Source of the DNA: UMGS1783 sp900555065
GTDB taxonomy: Bacteria > Bacillota > Clostridia > Oscillospirales > UMGS1783
Length of the DNA: 19,355 nucleotides
Assembly: GCA_937991645.1 (NCBI GenBank)
Contig: CALKPL010000003.1
Location: 1-19,355, forward strand
Reading direction: 5' to 3'
Both the position numbers and the translations under genes were made by a program. Positions 7,066 to 14,609 of the stretch are shown piece by piece. The notes beneath the pieces are model-generated. The model had not been told where the DNA came from. It was given only the letters and a program-made list of their open reading frames with translations, and did not search any database. Position 1 is the first letter of the stretch, and every line of letters begins with the position of its first letter.

Positions 7066-9708
7066 TCAGCGTTTGCGGATCAACGCCTGAATCCCCTTGA
7101 CAATCTCCATAATCACCAGCGGCGCAAGCGCAAGACCGGCGACAATCAGCCACGCGGTGGCGGACATTGCCGTGATTTCGAATATGCCGTACATAAACGG
7201 CAGCAGCAGCACGCAGAGCATGAGCAACAGAGAGAGAGCAAACGCGCCGAGCATGTACTTGTTCGAGGTAATACCAACGCTGAACAGCGAATGCGACGAG
7301 CGTACGTTGAACGCGTGTACGAGCTGCGAAAGCGCGAGCGTGGCAAAAGCCATCGTCTCGCCGAGCGGGATGTTGACGCCGCCGTCCGCGAGCGTAAACA
7401 CGCGCGAACCGATATAGTAGGCGATCAGCGTAAGCAGGCCGATGATAACGCCCTGTGCGCCGATTACGAAGCCGCGGCCGCCGGAGAACATGCTCTCGTT
7501 TTTCGCACGGGGCTTACGGCTCATGACGTCGTGTTCAACCGGCTCTACGCCAAGCGCGAGCGCGGGCAGGCTATCGGTGACCAGGTTGACCCACAGCAGC
7601 TGGATCGGCATGAGCGGCGTTTCCTGCCAAAGGATCATGGCGACAAACACGGTCAGGATCTCGCCCAGGTTGCAGGATAGCAGGAACTGTACGGCTTTGG
7701 TGATATTATCGAAAATACCCCGGCCCTCTTTGACGGCTGTGACAATGGTGGCGAAGTTATCGTCAGTCAGCGTCATGTCCGCAGCGCCCTTCGCCACGTC
7801 CGTACCGGTGATGCCCATGGCGCAGCCGATGTCAGCCGCCTTGAGCGAAGGCGCGTCGTTGACGCCGTCGCCCGTCATAGCGACGATCTCCCCTGCGGCC
7901 TGCCAGGCTTTGACGATCCGGATTTTATCCGTCGGCGTTACGCGCGCATATACGCAGTAGTGGCGGATATTCGCAGCGAGGTCTTCGTCGCTGAGCTGCT
8001 CGAGCTCCTTACCGGAGATGGCCTGCGATTCGTCCTCCAGAATTCCGAGTTCTTTGGCGATCGCAGTGGCCGTGATCACATGGTCGCCGGTGATCATAAC
8101 AGTACGGATGCCGGCGCGTTTGCATTCCTCAATCGCGGCCTTGACCTCCGCACGGGGCGGGTCGATCATGCCGACAAGGCCGAGGAAGGTAAGATCGCTC
8201 TCCATGGTGGCGGAAGAATACTCCTGCGGCAGCGCGTCGATATATTTATAGGCCACGGCGAGCACGCGCAGCGCACTACGGCCCATTTCCGCATTGGCCT
8301 TGGCGGCAGCCTCCATATTGCCGGAGGTACAGCGTTCAAACAGGATGTCGGGCGCGCCCTTTACGATAACGACGGTCCGGCCCTCAATGGTATGAATGGT
8401 GCTCATCATCTTGCGGTCCGAATCAAACGGCAGTTCGCCGATACGCGGACATTCGCGCTCCAGATCGTCCTTGTCCATGCCGAACTTCAGGGCGCAGGCG
8501 ACAATCGCAGTCTCGGTCGGGTCGCCGATATGCTTTTCCCGGCCATCCGCATCAATTGTGACCTTGCCGTCCGTGCAGAGGGTGGCGAGCTTGATAATCC
8601 CCTGGGTGCGGTCGGATACTTCACCGTCAAGCGAGACGATCTGTTCGCCGTCAAAAGCCTTGACCAGCGTCATTCTGTTCTGCGTGAGCGTACCGGTCTT
8701 ATCAGAGCAGATAACGGAGGCGCTGCCCAGCGTTTCCACTGCGGGCAGTTTGCGTATGATCGCATTTTTCTTGACCATGCGCTGCACGCCGATGGCGAGC
8801 ACGATGGTGACGATTGCCGGCAGGCCCTCCGGAATGGCGGCGACGGCAAGAGACACGGCCGTCATGAACATTTCCAGCGGATCGATCCTCTCGATCAGGC
8901 CTACGGCAAAGATGATTGCGCATATAATCAGGGCTAGGATACCCAGCATTTTGCCAAGCTGCGCCAGCTTGTTCTGGAGCGGGGTTTTCCCTTCCTCTTC
9001 GCTCTCGAGCATACCGGCAATTTTACCCATCTCGGTTTTCATGCCCGTTTCCGTGACAACGGCGACGCCGTGGCCGTAAGTCACGGAACAGCCCGAATAG
9101 AGCATGTTGATCCGATCGCCCAGGGACGCGTCCTCGCTGATATCGTCCGTAGCCGTCTTCTTGGCGGGCAGGGATTCGCCGGTCAGAGACGCTTCATCGC
9201 ACTGCAGGTTGCTCGATGAAATGATTCTGCAGTCGGCCGGGACCCAGTCGCCCGCTTCCAGCTTGACGATATCGCCCGGCACGAGCAGCTCGGACGGGAT
9301 ATGGTCCTCCACGCCGTCCCGGACGACGCGCGCTGTGGGCGCGGACATCTTCTTAAGCGCTTCCAGCGCCGCCTCTGCGCGGCTTTCCTGGATCACGCCT
9401 AAAATTGCATTGAGAAGGATGATAACGATAATTGCAACCGGTTCCGCCCAGTCGCCCTCCTGCCCCTGGCTCATATGATAAAAATTGAGCCCGAGTGAGA
9501 TCAGCACGGCGATGATCAGGATAATGACCATAACGTCCTTCATCTGTTCCAGAAAACGGACGAAGTAGCTCTTGGGCGGCTTTTCATTCAGCTTGTTATG
9601 GCCCTTTTCTTCCAGGACCCTGCGGGCCTGTTCTGTCGTCAGGCCTGCCTGGCTGTCTGTTTTCAATGATTCGATTACGGATTGAAGCGGCATATGGTGC
9701 CAGCTCAT
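7066..9708 (-). CDS. Calcium-translocating P-type ATPase (type II, SERCA/PMCA-like)
   Basis: This 880-residue P-type ATPase exports cations, most likely Ca2+, across the cytoplasmic membrane. In order it shows an N-terminal cation-ATPase domain (about 5-75), the actuator motif TGES (176-179), M4 with AAIPEGLP (Glu294), the phosphorylation motif DKTGT (Asp336), the nucleotide-binding KGAPD, the hinge MTGDGVNDAP, and M5-M10 at the C-terminus. Calcium-site residues are recognisable: Asn and Glu in M5 (SCNLGEI) and the Asn/Asp pair in M6 (WVNLVTDSLPA). The M8 position that is Glu908 in SERCA appears to be Gln (SQLVHAFN), as in plasma-membrane pumps, which suggests one ion per cycle. The start at ATG 9708 has GGAGGAG eight bases upstream. 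It has its own promoter and terminator. Confidence 0.95.
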   Translation of the reverse strand: MSWHHMPLQSVIESLKTDSQAGLTTEQARRVLEEKGHNKLNEKPPKSYFVRFLEQMKDVMVIILIIAVLISLGLNFYHMSQGQEGDWAEPVAIIVIILLNAILGVIQESRAEAALEALKKMSAPTARVVRDGVEDHIPSELLVPGDIVKLEAGDWVPADCRIISSSNLQCDEASLTGESLPAKKTATDDISEDASLGDRINMLYSGCSVTYGHGVAVVTETGMKTEMGKIAGMLESEEEGKTPLQNKLAQLGKMLGILALIICAIIFAVGLIERIDPLEMFMTAVSLAVAAIPEGLPAIVTIVLAIGVQRMVKKNAIIRKLPAVETLGSASVICSDKTGTLTQNRMTLVKAFDGEQIVSLDGEVSDRTQGIIKLATLCTDGKVTIDADGREKHIGDPTETAIVACALKFGMDKDDLERECPRIGELPFDSDRKMMSTIHTIEGRTVVIVKGAPDILFERCTSGNMEAAAKANAEMGRSALRVLAVAYKYIDALPQEYSSATMESDLTFLGLVGMIDPPRAEVKAAIEECKRAGIRTVMITGDHVITATAIAKELGILEDESQAISGKELEQLSDEDLAANIRHYCVYARVTPTDKIRIVKAWQAAGEIVAMTGDGVNDAPSLKAADIGCAMGITGTDVAKGAADMTLTDDNFATIVTAVKEGRGIFDNITKAVQFLLSCNLGEILTVFVAMILWQETPLMPIQLLWVNLVTDSLPALALGVEPVEHDVMSRKPRAKNESMFSGGRGFVIGAQGVIIGLLTLIAYYIGSRVFTLADGGVNIPLGETMAFATLALSQLVHAFNVRSSHSLFSVGITSNKYMLGAFALSLLLMLCVLLLPFMYGIFEITAMSATAWLIVAGLALAPLVIMEIVKGIQALIRKR

Positions 9709-9744
9709 TGCACATTCTCCTCCAAAATATATGATTCGACAAAC

Positions 9745-9773
9745 ATTCTATCATAGATTTCTGAATTATTCAA
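9745..9773 (-). promoter_or_regulatory. Promoter of the calcium ATPase gene
   Basis: On the minus strand, -35 TTGAAT (9768-9773), 17-base spacer, and -10 TAGAAT (9745-9750) preceded by TGA (extended -10). The start codon is 37 bases downstream. The remaining 90 bases toward tsf contain a weak CAGCC/GGCTG hairpin and nothing else I can name. Confidence 0.75.
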
Positions 9774-9867
9774 TGTTAAAAATGCAGGATCAGCCATTTT
9801 TTAGCATCGGCTGAATGTCTGCAAATATTCTTTTAGACGCAGCTTTTTTACAGCATGCTGCAAACTG

Positions 9868-9901
9868 AAAAATGCGTCCGCTCCCGGGAGCGGACGCATT
9901 T
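9868..9901 (-). terminator. Terminator of the rpsB-tsf operon
   Basis: A perfect 16-bp inverted repeat (9870-9885 with 9886-9901) folds with a tetraloop. On the minus strand it is followed by a run of five T (9868-9872, overlapping the stem foot). It begins 10 bases after the tsf stop codon. Confidence 0.92.
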
Positions 9902-9911
9902 CAGTCGTACA

Positions 9912-10832
9912 CTATTTTATCATGCCGGCGACTTCCGACGCAAAATCGTCTTCACGCTTCTGGAGTCCCTCGCCCTTCTCAAAGCGCACAAAGCCCGTGA
10001 CTGCGATCTTACCGCCAAGCTCCTTCGCTTTTTCCTGGACGTATTTGCCCACGGTGAGGCTGGAATCCTTTACAAAGGGCTGATCCAGCAGGCAGTTGTT
10101 CTCATAGAACTTGCCGAGACGACCAATCACCATTTTCTCAATGATATTGTCGGGCTTGTTCTTGTTCTTCTCGTCGTTTTTGATCTGCGCGACCAGGATG
10201 GACTTTTCGCTCTCGATCACGGCGGGGTCAACCGTATCACGGCTCAGGTACTGCGGATTCATTGCGGCGATCTGCATGCTGATGTCCTTGCCGAGCTCTG
10301 CAAACGCCTCGGTGTTCGCGATCGCGTCGTCCACTTCAAACTCTGTAATGACGCCAATCCTGCCTCCGCCATGGATATATGTGGCAATGGCGCCCTCAGT
10401 GCGGTAGAACCTGCGTACGGACAGGTTTTCGCCGATGGTCAGGATCTTATCCCGGAGCGCTTCGGTAACCGTGTCGGACGAACCGGCAAGCGTGGTCTCC
10501 ATCAACGCGGCAAGGTCGGTCGGGTTGTTCTTGGCCGCCGTCTCGGCAACGCTCTGCACAAAGGCCTGGAAGTCCGCGTTTTTGGCGACAAAGTCGGTCT
10601 CCGAGTTGACTTCCACCATTGCGGCGGCCGTGCCGTCGTAATAACAGGCGATCAGGCCCTCGCTGGCAATTCTGCCGGCCTTTTTCTCCGCTGCGGCCAG
10701 ACCCTTTTCACGCAGGATCTCCACCGCCTTGTCCATATCCCCATTCGCCTCGGTCAGCGCCTTTTTGCAGTCCATCATGCCGACGCCGGTCTTTTCCCTG
10801 AGGCTCTGTACGTCTTTCGCTGTGAAACTCAT
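9912..10832 (-). CDS. tsf: Elongation factor Ts
   Basis: This is the guanine nucleotide exchange factor that regenerates EF-Tu-GTP during translation. The predicted protein has 306 residues, a normal length. The N-terminal UBA-like domain reads VQSLREKTGVGMMDCKKAL, followed by AVEILREKG. The core signature SETDFVAKN is intact. Two dimerisation/core subdomains follow and the C-terminus is ordinary. I chose ATG 10832 (MSFTAKDVQ), with GGGAGG upstream at good spacing. The frame extends 25 codons further upstream, but that part is the leader containing the intercistronic hairpin. It lies 81 bases downstream of rpsB. Many bacteria follow tsf with pyrH and frr; here a strong terminator follows instead, so those genes are elsewhere. 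Confidence 0.97.
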   Translation of the reverse strand: MSFTAKDVQSLREKTGVGMMDCKKALTEANGDMDKAVEILREKGLAAAEKKAGRIASEGLIACYYDGTAAAMVEVNSETDFVAKNADFQAFVQSVAETAAKNNPTDLAALMETTLAGSSDTVTEALRDKILTIGENLSVRRFYRTEGAIATYIHGGGRIGVITEFEVDDAIANTEAFAELGKDISMQIAAMNPQYLSRDTVDPAVIESEKSILVAQIKNDEKNKNKPDNIIEKMVIGRLGKFYENNCLLDQPFVKDSSLTVGKYVQEKAKELGGKIAVTGFVRFEKGEGLQKREDDFASEVAGMIK

Positions 10833-10857
10833 TTCGATTCCTCCCTGATCCAATTCA

Positions 10858-10887
10858 GAAAATGCCCGTTCCTGAGCGGGCATTTTC
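10858..10887 (-). terminator. Intercistronic hairpin between rpsB and tsf (attenuator-like)
   Basis: An 11-bp perfect stem (10858-10868 with 10877-10887) encloses an eight-base loop. On the minus strand it ends in TTTTC, a minimal T tract. Its place between cotranscribed rpsB and tsf suggests partial termination or RNA processing that sets the S2 to EF-Ts ratio. Confidence 0.6.
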
Positions 10888-10913
10888 ATATTTCCAAGTC
10901 TATACAAACGTGC

Positions 10914-11672
10914 TCAGCCGGCTTCCACTTCCGTCGACGCGGGCGCGTCAGCCGCAGGGGCTTCCGCCTCGTCCTCTTCCACAAAAGCCTCGCCCTGCTT
11001 GCCTTCGAGCACGGCGTTGGCAATGGTGCTGGCCATCAGCTTAACGGCGCGGATCGCGTCGTCGTTGCCGGGGATGATATAGTCGACTTCATCCGGGTCA
11101 CAGTTGGTGTCGACGATCGCGACAATGGGGATGCCGAGCTTGCGCGCTTCGGCAATGGCGTTATGCTCTTTTTTCGTGTCTACCACAAAGATCGCGCCGG
11201 GCAGGTTCCGCATGTCCTTAATGCCGCCCAGATATTTCTCCAGCTTTTCAACCTCATGATTGAGCTTGATGACTTCCTTTTTCGGGAGAAGGTCAAACGT
11301 GCCGTCCTCCTCCATCTTACGAAGCTGCTCGAGGCGGCGGATACGTGTCTTGATGGTCTTGAAGTTGGTGAGCATGCCGCCGAGCCATCTCGCATTGATA
11401 TAGTACATGCCGCAGCGCAGCGCTTCCTCCTTGACCGCGTCCATCGCCTGCTTTTTGGTGCCGACGAACAGGATATCCTTCCCGTCCTCTGCCAGCTGGC
11501 GGACGAACATATACGCCTCTTCCACTTTCTTTACGGTCTTCTGCAGGTCGATGATATAGATACCGTTGCGCTCGGTAAAAATATACTCGGCCATTTTGGG
11601 ATTCCAGCGCCTGGTCTGGTGCCCGAAATGGACGCCCGCTTCCAGAAGCTGCTTCATTGAAATTACTGCCAT
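10914..11672 (-). CDS. rpsB: 30S ribosomal protein S2
   Basis: This 252-residue protein is ribosomal protein S2 of the small subunit. The N-terminus MKQLLEAGVHFGHQTRRWNP is the family signature, followed by YIIDLQKT, the RWLGGMLTNFKT block and the C-terminal signature PIVAIVDTNCDPDEVDY. The C-terminal 25 residues are an acidic Ala/Glu tail, a common variable extension in Clostridia. The start at ATG 11672 has GGAGG at good spacing. It is the first gene of the rpsB-tsf operon, driven by the promoter at 11783-11811. The leader is about 100 bases and could hold an autoregulatory structure, but no known element is recognisable. Confidence 0.98.
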   Translation of the reverse strand: MAVISMKQLLEAGVHFGHQTRRWNPKMAEYIFTERNGIYIIDLQKTVKKVEEAYMFVRQLAEDGKDILFVGTKKQAMDAVKEEALRCGMYYINARWLGGMLTNFKTIKTRIRRLEQLRKMEEDGTFDLLPKKEVIKLNHEVEKLEKYLGGIKDMRNLPGAIFVVDTKKEHNAIAEARKLGIPIVAIVDTNCDPDEVDYIIPGNDDAIRAVKLMASTIANAVLEGKQGEAFVEEDEAEAPAADAPASTEVEAG

Positions 11673-11782
11673 TGTGTGTTCCTCCGTTTTGGTTTATTTT
11701 CCCTCCGCGCCAGTCATATCAAACCGGGACCGTATGGCCGGCAACCCCCGAAAAAATCATGACGCGTGCGAATTGCTTGAAT

Positions 11783-11811
11783 AGTTTACCATATAATTTG
11801 CAGTTTGACAA
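11783..11811 (-). promoter_or_regulatory. Promoter of rpsB-tsf
   Basis: On the minus strand, -35 TTGTCA (11806-11811), 17-base spacer, and -10 TAAACT (11783-11788) preceded by TGG (extended -10). It is divergent from the tRNA-Val promoter, about 60 bases away. Confidence 0.8.
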
Positions 11812-11872
11812 TAGTCTTATAGCCACTTTTTTTGGCAATATGCTTAAAATTGAATTTATTTCAAAAAAAGTC

Positions 11873-11901
11873 TTGCATTCTATTCGATCACACGCTATAA
11901 T
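11873..11901 (+). promoter_or_regulatory. Promoter of tRNA-Val
   Basis: -35 TTGCAT (11873-11878), 17-base spacer, and perfect -10 TATAAT (11896-11901). The mature tRNA begins 14 bases after the -10, so the primary transcript carries only a few extra 5' bases. Confidence 0.85.
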
Positions 11902-11914
11902 AAGAAAGCTACTT

Positions 11915-11990
11915 GGACGATTAGCTCAGTTGGTAGAGCATTCGCTTGACGTGCGAAGGGTCAGGGATTCGAGTTCCTTATCGTCCACCA
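11915..11990 (+). tRNA. tRNA-Val (GAC)
   Basis: A full cloverleaf of 76 bases. The acceptor stem GGACGAT pairs with ATCGTCC (11980-11986). The D arm is GCTC/GAGC. The anticodon stem TTCGC/GCGAA (11941-11957) encloses TTGACGT with anticodon GAC at 11948-11950. The T loop is TTCGAGT. The discriminator A and CCA (11988-11990) are encoded. One G-U pair occurs in the T stem. It has its own promoter and terminator and so is a single-gene unit. Confidence 0.97.
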
Positions 11991-11997
11991 CAAAAGA

Positions 11998-12030
11998 AAC
12001 CTCTTTCGCCTAAGGCGAAAGAGGTTTTTT
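11998..12030 (+). terminator. Terminator of tRNA-Val
   Basis: A perfect 13-bp stem (11998-12010 with 12014-12026) with a three-base loop is followed by T to 12030. It lies eight bases after the tRNA. Confidence 0.93.
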
Positions 12031-12079
12031 CTGTTTTCAGCGCGTCCCGGCAGGCACACGGTTGTCGGCGCCGCCTTAG

Positions 12080-12109
12080 TTGCGAAATTTACAGTTGGAG
12101 ACCTATCAT
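12080..12109 (+). promoter_or_regulatory. Possible promoter of the membrane protein gene
   Basis: TTGCGA (12080-12085), an 18-base gap, and TATCAT (12104-12109) lie about 20 bases before the start codon, after the tRNA terminator. Both boxes are imperfect. Confidence 0.35.
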
Positions 12110-12129
12110 AACGAGATAGAGGTGACAAA

Positions 12130-12750
12130 ATGCAGGACCATCATTATATGCCGACAATACGAATTGGCAAACGAAGTATTTTGCTGACGGCGATATGTGG
12201 TGTTGCGGCGGGTTTACTTGTCGTGCTGTTTAGTGATATGCCGCATGGGGATTTGTGGTCATTCAGTTCGTTTAGTTCTGCTACATTGGGCTTTTGGATG
12301 TTTTCCACCTCGACTCTAGTATTATCGAGCAGTCAGCGCTTGATTGGGGCTGTCAACGGATTCGTCTATGTCGGAACGATGTTTTTCGTAACAGGCATTT
12401 ACAAAGAGGTACGGAATTTCCATGGCATATACAACCAATATACCGGCGCAGTCGATATGCTCACGCGCGCGATTGCTTCGGCGGTACTATATGCGGTAAT
12501 ACCAGCGATGATCTGCGGTGTTTTGGCTGCAGTATTGTGGAGCGGCAGGAGGAATAGTTGGATTGGCAAGATACTGCTGCTTGCGCCCGCGTGCTTTATC
12601 GCAGCCGAAGCAGTTATTATGTACCGGTATGTGTTCGCAACGCATACTATGCTTTTTCAGGCGTTGCTCGATACCGCATGTCTCGCAGCGTACATCGCTA
12701 TATTCAGCAGGGCGATCAAACAAAAGCCGACGAAGCAAGAACCTGCATAG
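12130..12750 (+). CDS. Hypothetical six-helix integral membrane protein
   Basis: I do not recognise this 206-residue protein. It is largely hydrophobic, with about six predicted membrane helices (roughly 15-35, 48-66, 71-90, 114-137, 147-166, 172-194). The loops are short, and the N- and C-termini are polar with a basic tail (RAIKQKPTKQEP). There is no signal peptide, cysteine cluster or catalytic motif. A conserved-looking stretch SDMPHGDLWSF follows helix 1. The start at ATG 12130 is supported by GAGGTG six bases or so upstream. It stands alone on the plus strand between tRNA-Val and a small acetyltransferase. Its codon use looks somewhat more A/T-rich than the neighbouring housekeeping genes, which may hint at later acquisition. 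Nothing indicates a substrate. Confidence 0.82.
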   Translation: MQDHHYMPTIRIGKRSILLTAICGVAAGLLVVLFSDMPHGDLWSFSSFSSATLGFWMFSTSTLVLSSSQRLIGAVNGFVYVGTMFFVTGIYKEVRNFHGIYNQYTGAVDMLTRAIASAVLYAVIPAMICGVLAAVLWSGRRNSWIGKILLLAPACFIAAEAVIMYRYVFATHTMLFQALLDTACLAAYIAIFSRAIKQKPTKQEPA

Positions 12751-12900
12751 CCACGCCCGTTTCGCCTTTATACCGACCCTTACGCACTGTCGGGAAGGAA
12801 TGTTGGGTTTTCATACGCGGCGGGCCCAAAGACTTAAACCGTTGACCGGGGCGGCGGTTATCAGTATGCTGGAATAAAAAACGCATCGGGAGGATTGAAC

Positions 12901-13176
12901 ATGGAATTTTCAAAAGAAGCGGGCAGGATCGCCCTCTTCCGGCACGGAGAGGCCGTCGCCTACGTCACCTTTCCGCTGTCCGAACCGGGAGTTGCTGAAA
13001 TCGACCACACTTTTGTATCGGACCAACTGCGCGGACAGGGCGTTGCGGCAAAGCTCATGCAGGCGGCTGCGGACGAGATCCGTGCCGCGGGCTGGAAAGC
13101 GCGGCCTACCTGTTCCTATGCGGCCGCCTGGTTCGACCGGCATCCGGAATACGCGGATATTCTTGCGCGGGATTGA
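12901..13176 (+). CDS. Small GNAT-like N-acetyltransferase (YjdJ type)
   Basis: This 91-residue protein is a minimal GNAT-fold acetyltransferase of the YjdJ/Acetyltransf_CG type. It has a short beta-sheet (GRIALFRHGEAVAYVTF), the strand EIDHTFVSDQLRGQGVA with the acetyl-CoA pyrophosphate-binding RGQGVA loop at about 44-49, the helix AAKLMQAAADEIR, and the terminal ARPTCSYAAAWFDRHPEY. The Cys in the TCSYA segment is conserved in this family. I chose ATG 12901 because GGGAGG lies seven bases upstream. A TTG six bases earlier would sit too close to that site. The substrate is unknown for the family. It converges with the next gene, 44 bases away. Confidence 0.9.
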   Translation: MEFSKEAGRIALFRHGEAVAYVTFPLSEPGVAEIDHTFVSDQLRGQGVAAKLMQAAADEIRAAGWKARPTCSYAAAWFDRHPEYADILARD

Positions 13177-13220
13177 TCAATACAGGCAATCGAAAAGAAC
13201 GCCCGGCGGCGCATATTCGT

Positions 13221-13790
13221 TTACACGTTTTCTAAAACAGCCGCAATTTGCGCCTCGTCAATGGCGCAAAGCGGCAGCACGGGCCGCGGCGCGGCATCAT
13301 AAGGCGCTATATTTTTTTCATACCAGGCGACGTCGTGCCACGCTCCGCACTTATAGCCCGCGTTATGATACGTGCCCAGCTTTGTAAAGCCCAACGCGGC
13401 ATGGAGCTTTTCGCTCGCGGCGTTCGGTATGGTAACCCCGCCGTACGCCGTTTTAATCCCCTGTAGTCTGATAAGCCCAAGCAGGGCGCAGTACAGACGC
13501 CGGCCAATGCCGCGCGCGGTGTGGCCCGCGTCCAGATAGACCGACAGCTCCGCGTTCCACTGATATGCTTCGCGTTCCATATGCCTGTGCGCATACGCGT
13601 ATCCGACGACTTCAGCGCGCCGGTTTTCACAGACAAGAAACGGATAGAAGGCCGACACGCTCTTAATCCGTTCGGCAAATTCGGCCGTGCTTGGAAGAGA
13701 ACACTCGAATGTGACCGGTGTGTCTATGTATTGTGCATAGATCCTTTGCAGTGAAGCGCCGTCAGACGGTGCGGCGAACCTTAATTTCAT
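13221..13790 (-). CDS. GNAT N-acetyltransferase, phosphinothricin acetyltransferase-like
   Basis: This 189-residue protein is a GNAT acetyltransferase of the Pat/Bar/YncA branch, which acetylates small amines or amino-acid analogues with acetyl-CoA. Diagnostic blocks are IYAQYIDTPVTFE near the N-terminus, the NAELSVYLDAGHTARGIGRR acetyl-CoA loop (about 79-98), and the late block NAASEKLHAALGFTKLGTY followed by GYKCGAWHDVAWYEK. The start is set at ATG 13790: AGGGG lies eight bases upstream and a near-consensus promoter sits at 13813-13841. The frame stays open to 13847, but a start there would lie upstream of that promoter. The last 25 residues (PRPVLPLCAIDEAQIAAVLENV) extend past the usual domain end. 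The true substrate is not known. Confidence 0.92.
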   Translation of the reverse strand: MKLRFAAPSDGASLQRIYAQYIDTPVTFECSLPSTAEFAERIKSVSAFYPFLVCENRRAEVVGYAYAHRHMEREAYQWNAELSVYLDAGHTARGIGRRLYCALLGLIRLQGIKTAYGGVTIPNAASEKLHAALGFTKLGTYHNAGYKCGAWHDVAWYEKNIAPYDAAPRPVLPLCAIDEAQIAAVLENV

Positions 13791-13812
13791 ACGCCATTCC
13801 CCTTTGCGATTC

Positions 13813-13841
13813 AGTTTACCGCGGGGGCGGCGCCTTGTCAA
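13813..13841 (-). promoter_or_regulatory. Promoter of the Pat-like acetyltransferase gene
   Basis: On the minus strand, consensus -35 TTGACA (13836-13841), 17-base GC-rich spacer, and -10 TAAACT (13813-13818). The start codon is about 23 bases downstream. This decides between the two possible starts of the gene. Confidence 0.8.
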
Positions 13842-13850
13842 GATCATTGT

Positions 13851-13886
13851 GCGGGGGGCCTGCGACGCATGCCGCAGGCCCCCCGC
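13851..13886 (-). other. Strong GC hairpin after the PRC-barrel gene
   Basis: A 14-bp perfect stem (13851-13864 with 13873-13886) with an eight-base loop begins five bases after the PRC-barrel stop. There is no T tract on either strand, so it is an atypical terminator or a 3'-end stabiliser. The -35 box of the next gene begins 10 bases beyond it. Confidence 0.65.
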
Positions 13887-13891
13887 TGCTG

Positions 13892-14176
13892 TCAGTCGAA
13901 AAAACCCCTGCGGCGCGGAGGAACGCGCGGCGGCGGTGTGTTAAAGCGTACAAATATGAAGTCGTCGCCAATTCTGTCGATATTGCACCAAGGAATTTCT
14001 ATTTCAAGCCGTTTTTCAAACAGACTAAAGCCCTCTTTCCGCCCCGGAACGATGATCGCTTCAATTTGCCCCGTATCCACCTGGAAGAGGACGTCGATTA
14101 CACAGCCGAGCCGGCATCCGTCGCTCAAATTGATTACTTCTTTTTCTCCGAAATCACTGACTCTGCAGCAATGCAT
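13892..14176 (-). CDS. PRC-barrel protein, YlmC/YmxH family
   Basis: This 94-residue protein matches the YlmC/YmxH family of small PRC-barrel proteins found in spore-forming Bacillota. The hallmark is KEVINLSDGCRLGCVIDV near the N-terminus, followed by GQIEAIIVPG and the closing strand IEIPWCNIDRIGDDFIFV. The family is linked to sporulation, but its molecular role is not established. The C-terminus adds a short basic Pro/Arg tail (PPPRVPPRRRG). I favour ATG 14176, which has AGGGG nine bases upstream. An in-frame ATG at 14185 directly abuts that AGGGG and is too close. No clear promoter is seen upstream. Confidence 0.85.
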   Translation of the reverse strand: MHCCRVSDFGEKEVINLSDGCRLGCVIDVLFQVDTGQIEAIIVPGRKEGFSLFEKRLEIEIPWCNIDRIGDDFIFVRFNTPPPRVPPRRRGFFD

Positions 14177-14432
14177 AATACTCATCCCCTCATCTCAATA
14201 TATATGCGGACACCGGCTTGTACATGGTGCAAAAAAACAAAAATTAAGAACCCTTTAAATAAGGCGGTTCAGCTTAGGGCTGAAATGATCCGGCAAAATA
14301 TGGAAGCGGCGGACCTTCCGTAGGAAACAAGCAGATACGGGGCGCGCGAAGCCGCGCCGCCTTCAGGGCGTGGTAACGGATACTCTCTTATCGGCAAAAA
14401 TGAGTCAAGGAGCCGGATTACCGCTTGCCGCC

Positions 14433-14467
14433 AAAAACGCCGGAACAAAGCGGACTTTATTCCGGCG
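14433..14467 (-). terminator. Terminator-like hairpin 3 (tRNA-Arg terminator paralogue)
   Basis: A 13-bp stem (14438-14450 with 14455-14467), loop TCCG on the minus strand, then five T. One pair is U-G in minus-strand RNA but C-A in plus-strand RNA, so it is shaped for minus-strand transcripts. No gene is known upstream of it. Confidence 0.7.
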
Positions 14468-14575
14468 CGGCGATAAGGACCTTTCACTTTCTTCTACAGA
14501 TAGAACCAAACTCCCCAGTGCGCGGTTGCGGTTTTACGCGGAAAAGCGGAGGGGTGAATGCGCTATGATTTTGAT

Positions 14576-14609
14576 AAAAAACGGAACAAGCGATACATAG
14601 CTTGCTCCG
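14576..14609 (-). terminator. Terminator-like hairpin 2 (tRNA-Arg terminator paralogue)
   Basis: A 10-bp stem (14582-14591 with 14600-14609), eight-base loop, then six T on the minus strand (14576-14581). Its one non-Watson-Crick pair is G-U on the minus strand and A-C on the plus. The arm sequence CGGAGCAAGC resembles the tRNA-Arg terminator. Confidence 0.7.

Noticed and set aside
7960..8937. Long plus-strand open frame of 325 codons
   Set aside because: It is antisense to the calcium ATPase, whose motifs are all present, and has no start signal or recognisable family.
9855..11660. Open frame of 601 codons on the plus strand
   Set aside because: It lies exactly antisense to tsf and rpsB, has no ribosome binding site, and its composition mirrors the codon use of those genes.
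11915..12130. Integration of the membrane protein gene at the tRNA-Val 3' end
   Set aside because: A plus-strand orphan gene next to a tRNA suggested an island, but I found no repeat of the tRNA 3' end in the window and no integrase.
14204..14323. Small plus-strand frame of 39 codons ending in LRAEMIRQNMEAADLP
   Set aside because: The helical-looking end is suggestive, but there is no ribosome binding site or promoter, and it crosses the TTCAGC/GCTGAA hairpin region.
14269..14487. Minus-strand frame of 72 codons
   Set aside because: It begins at a GTG without a ribosome binding site and runs straight through a terminator hairpin; the text is from repeated non-coding DNA.
14564..14599. Tiny plus-strand frame (MILIKNGTSDT) after GGAGGGG
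   Set aside because: It resembles a leader peptide but has no downstream plus-strand gene, and its end lies in a minus-strand terminator.
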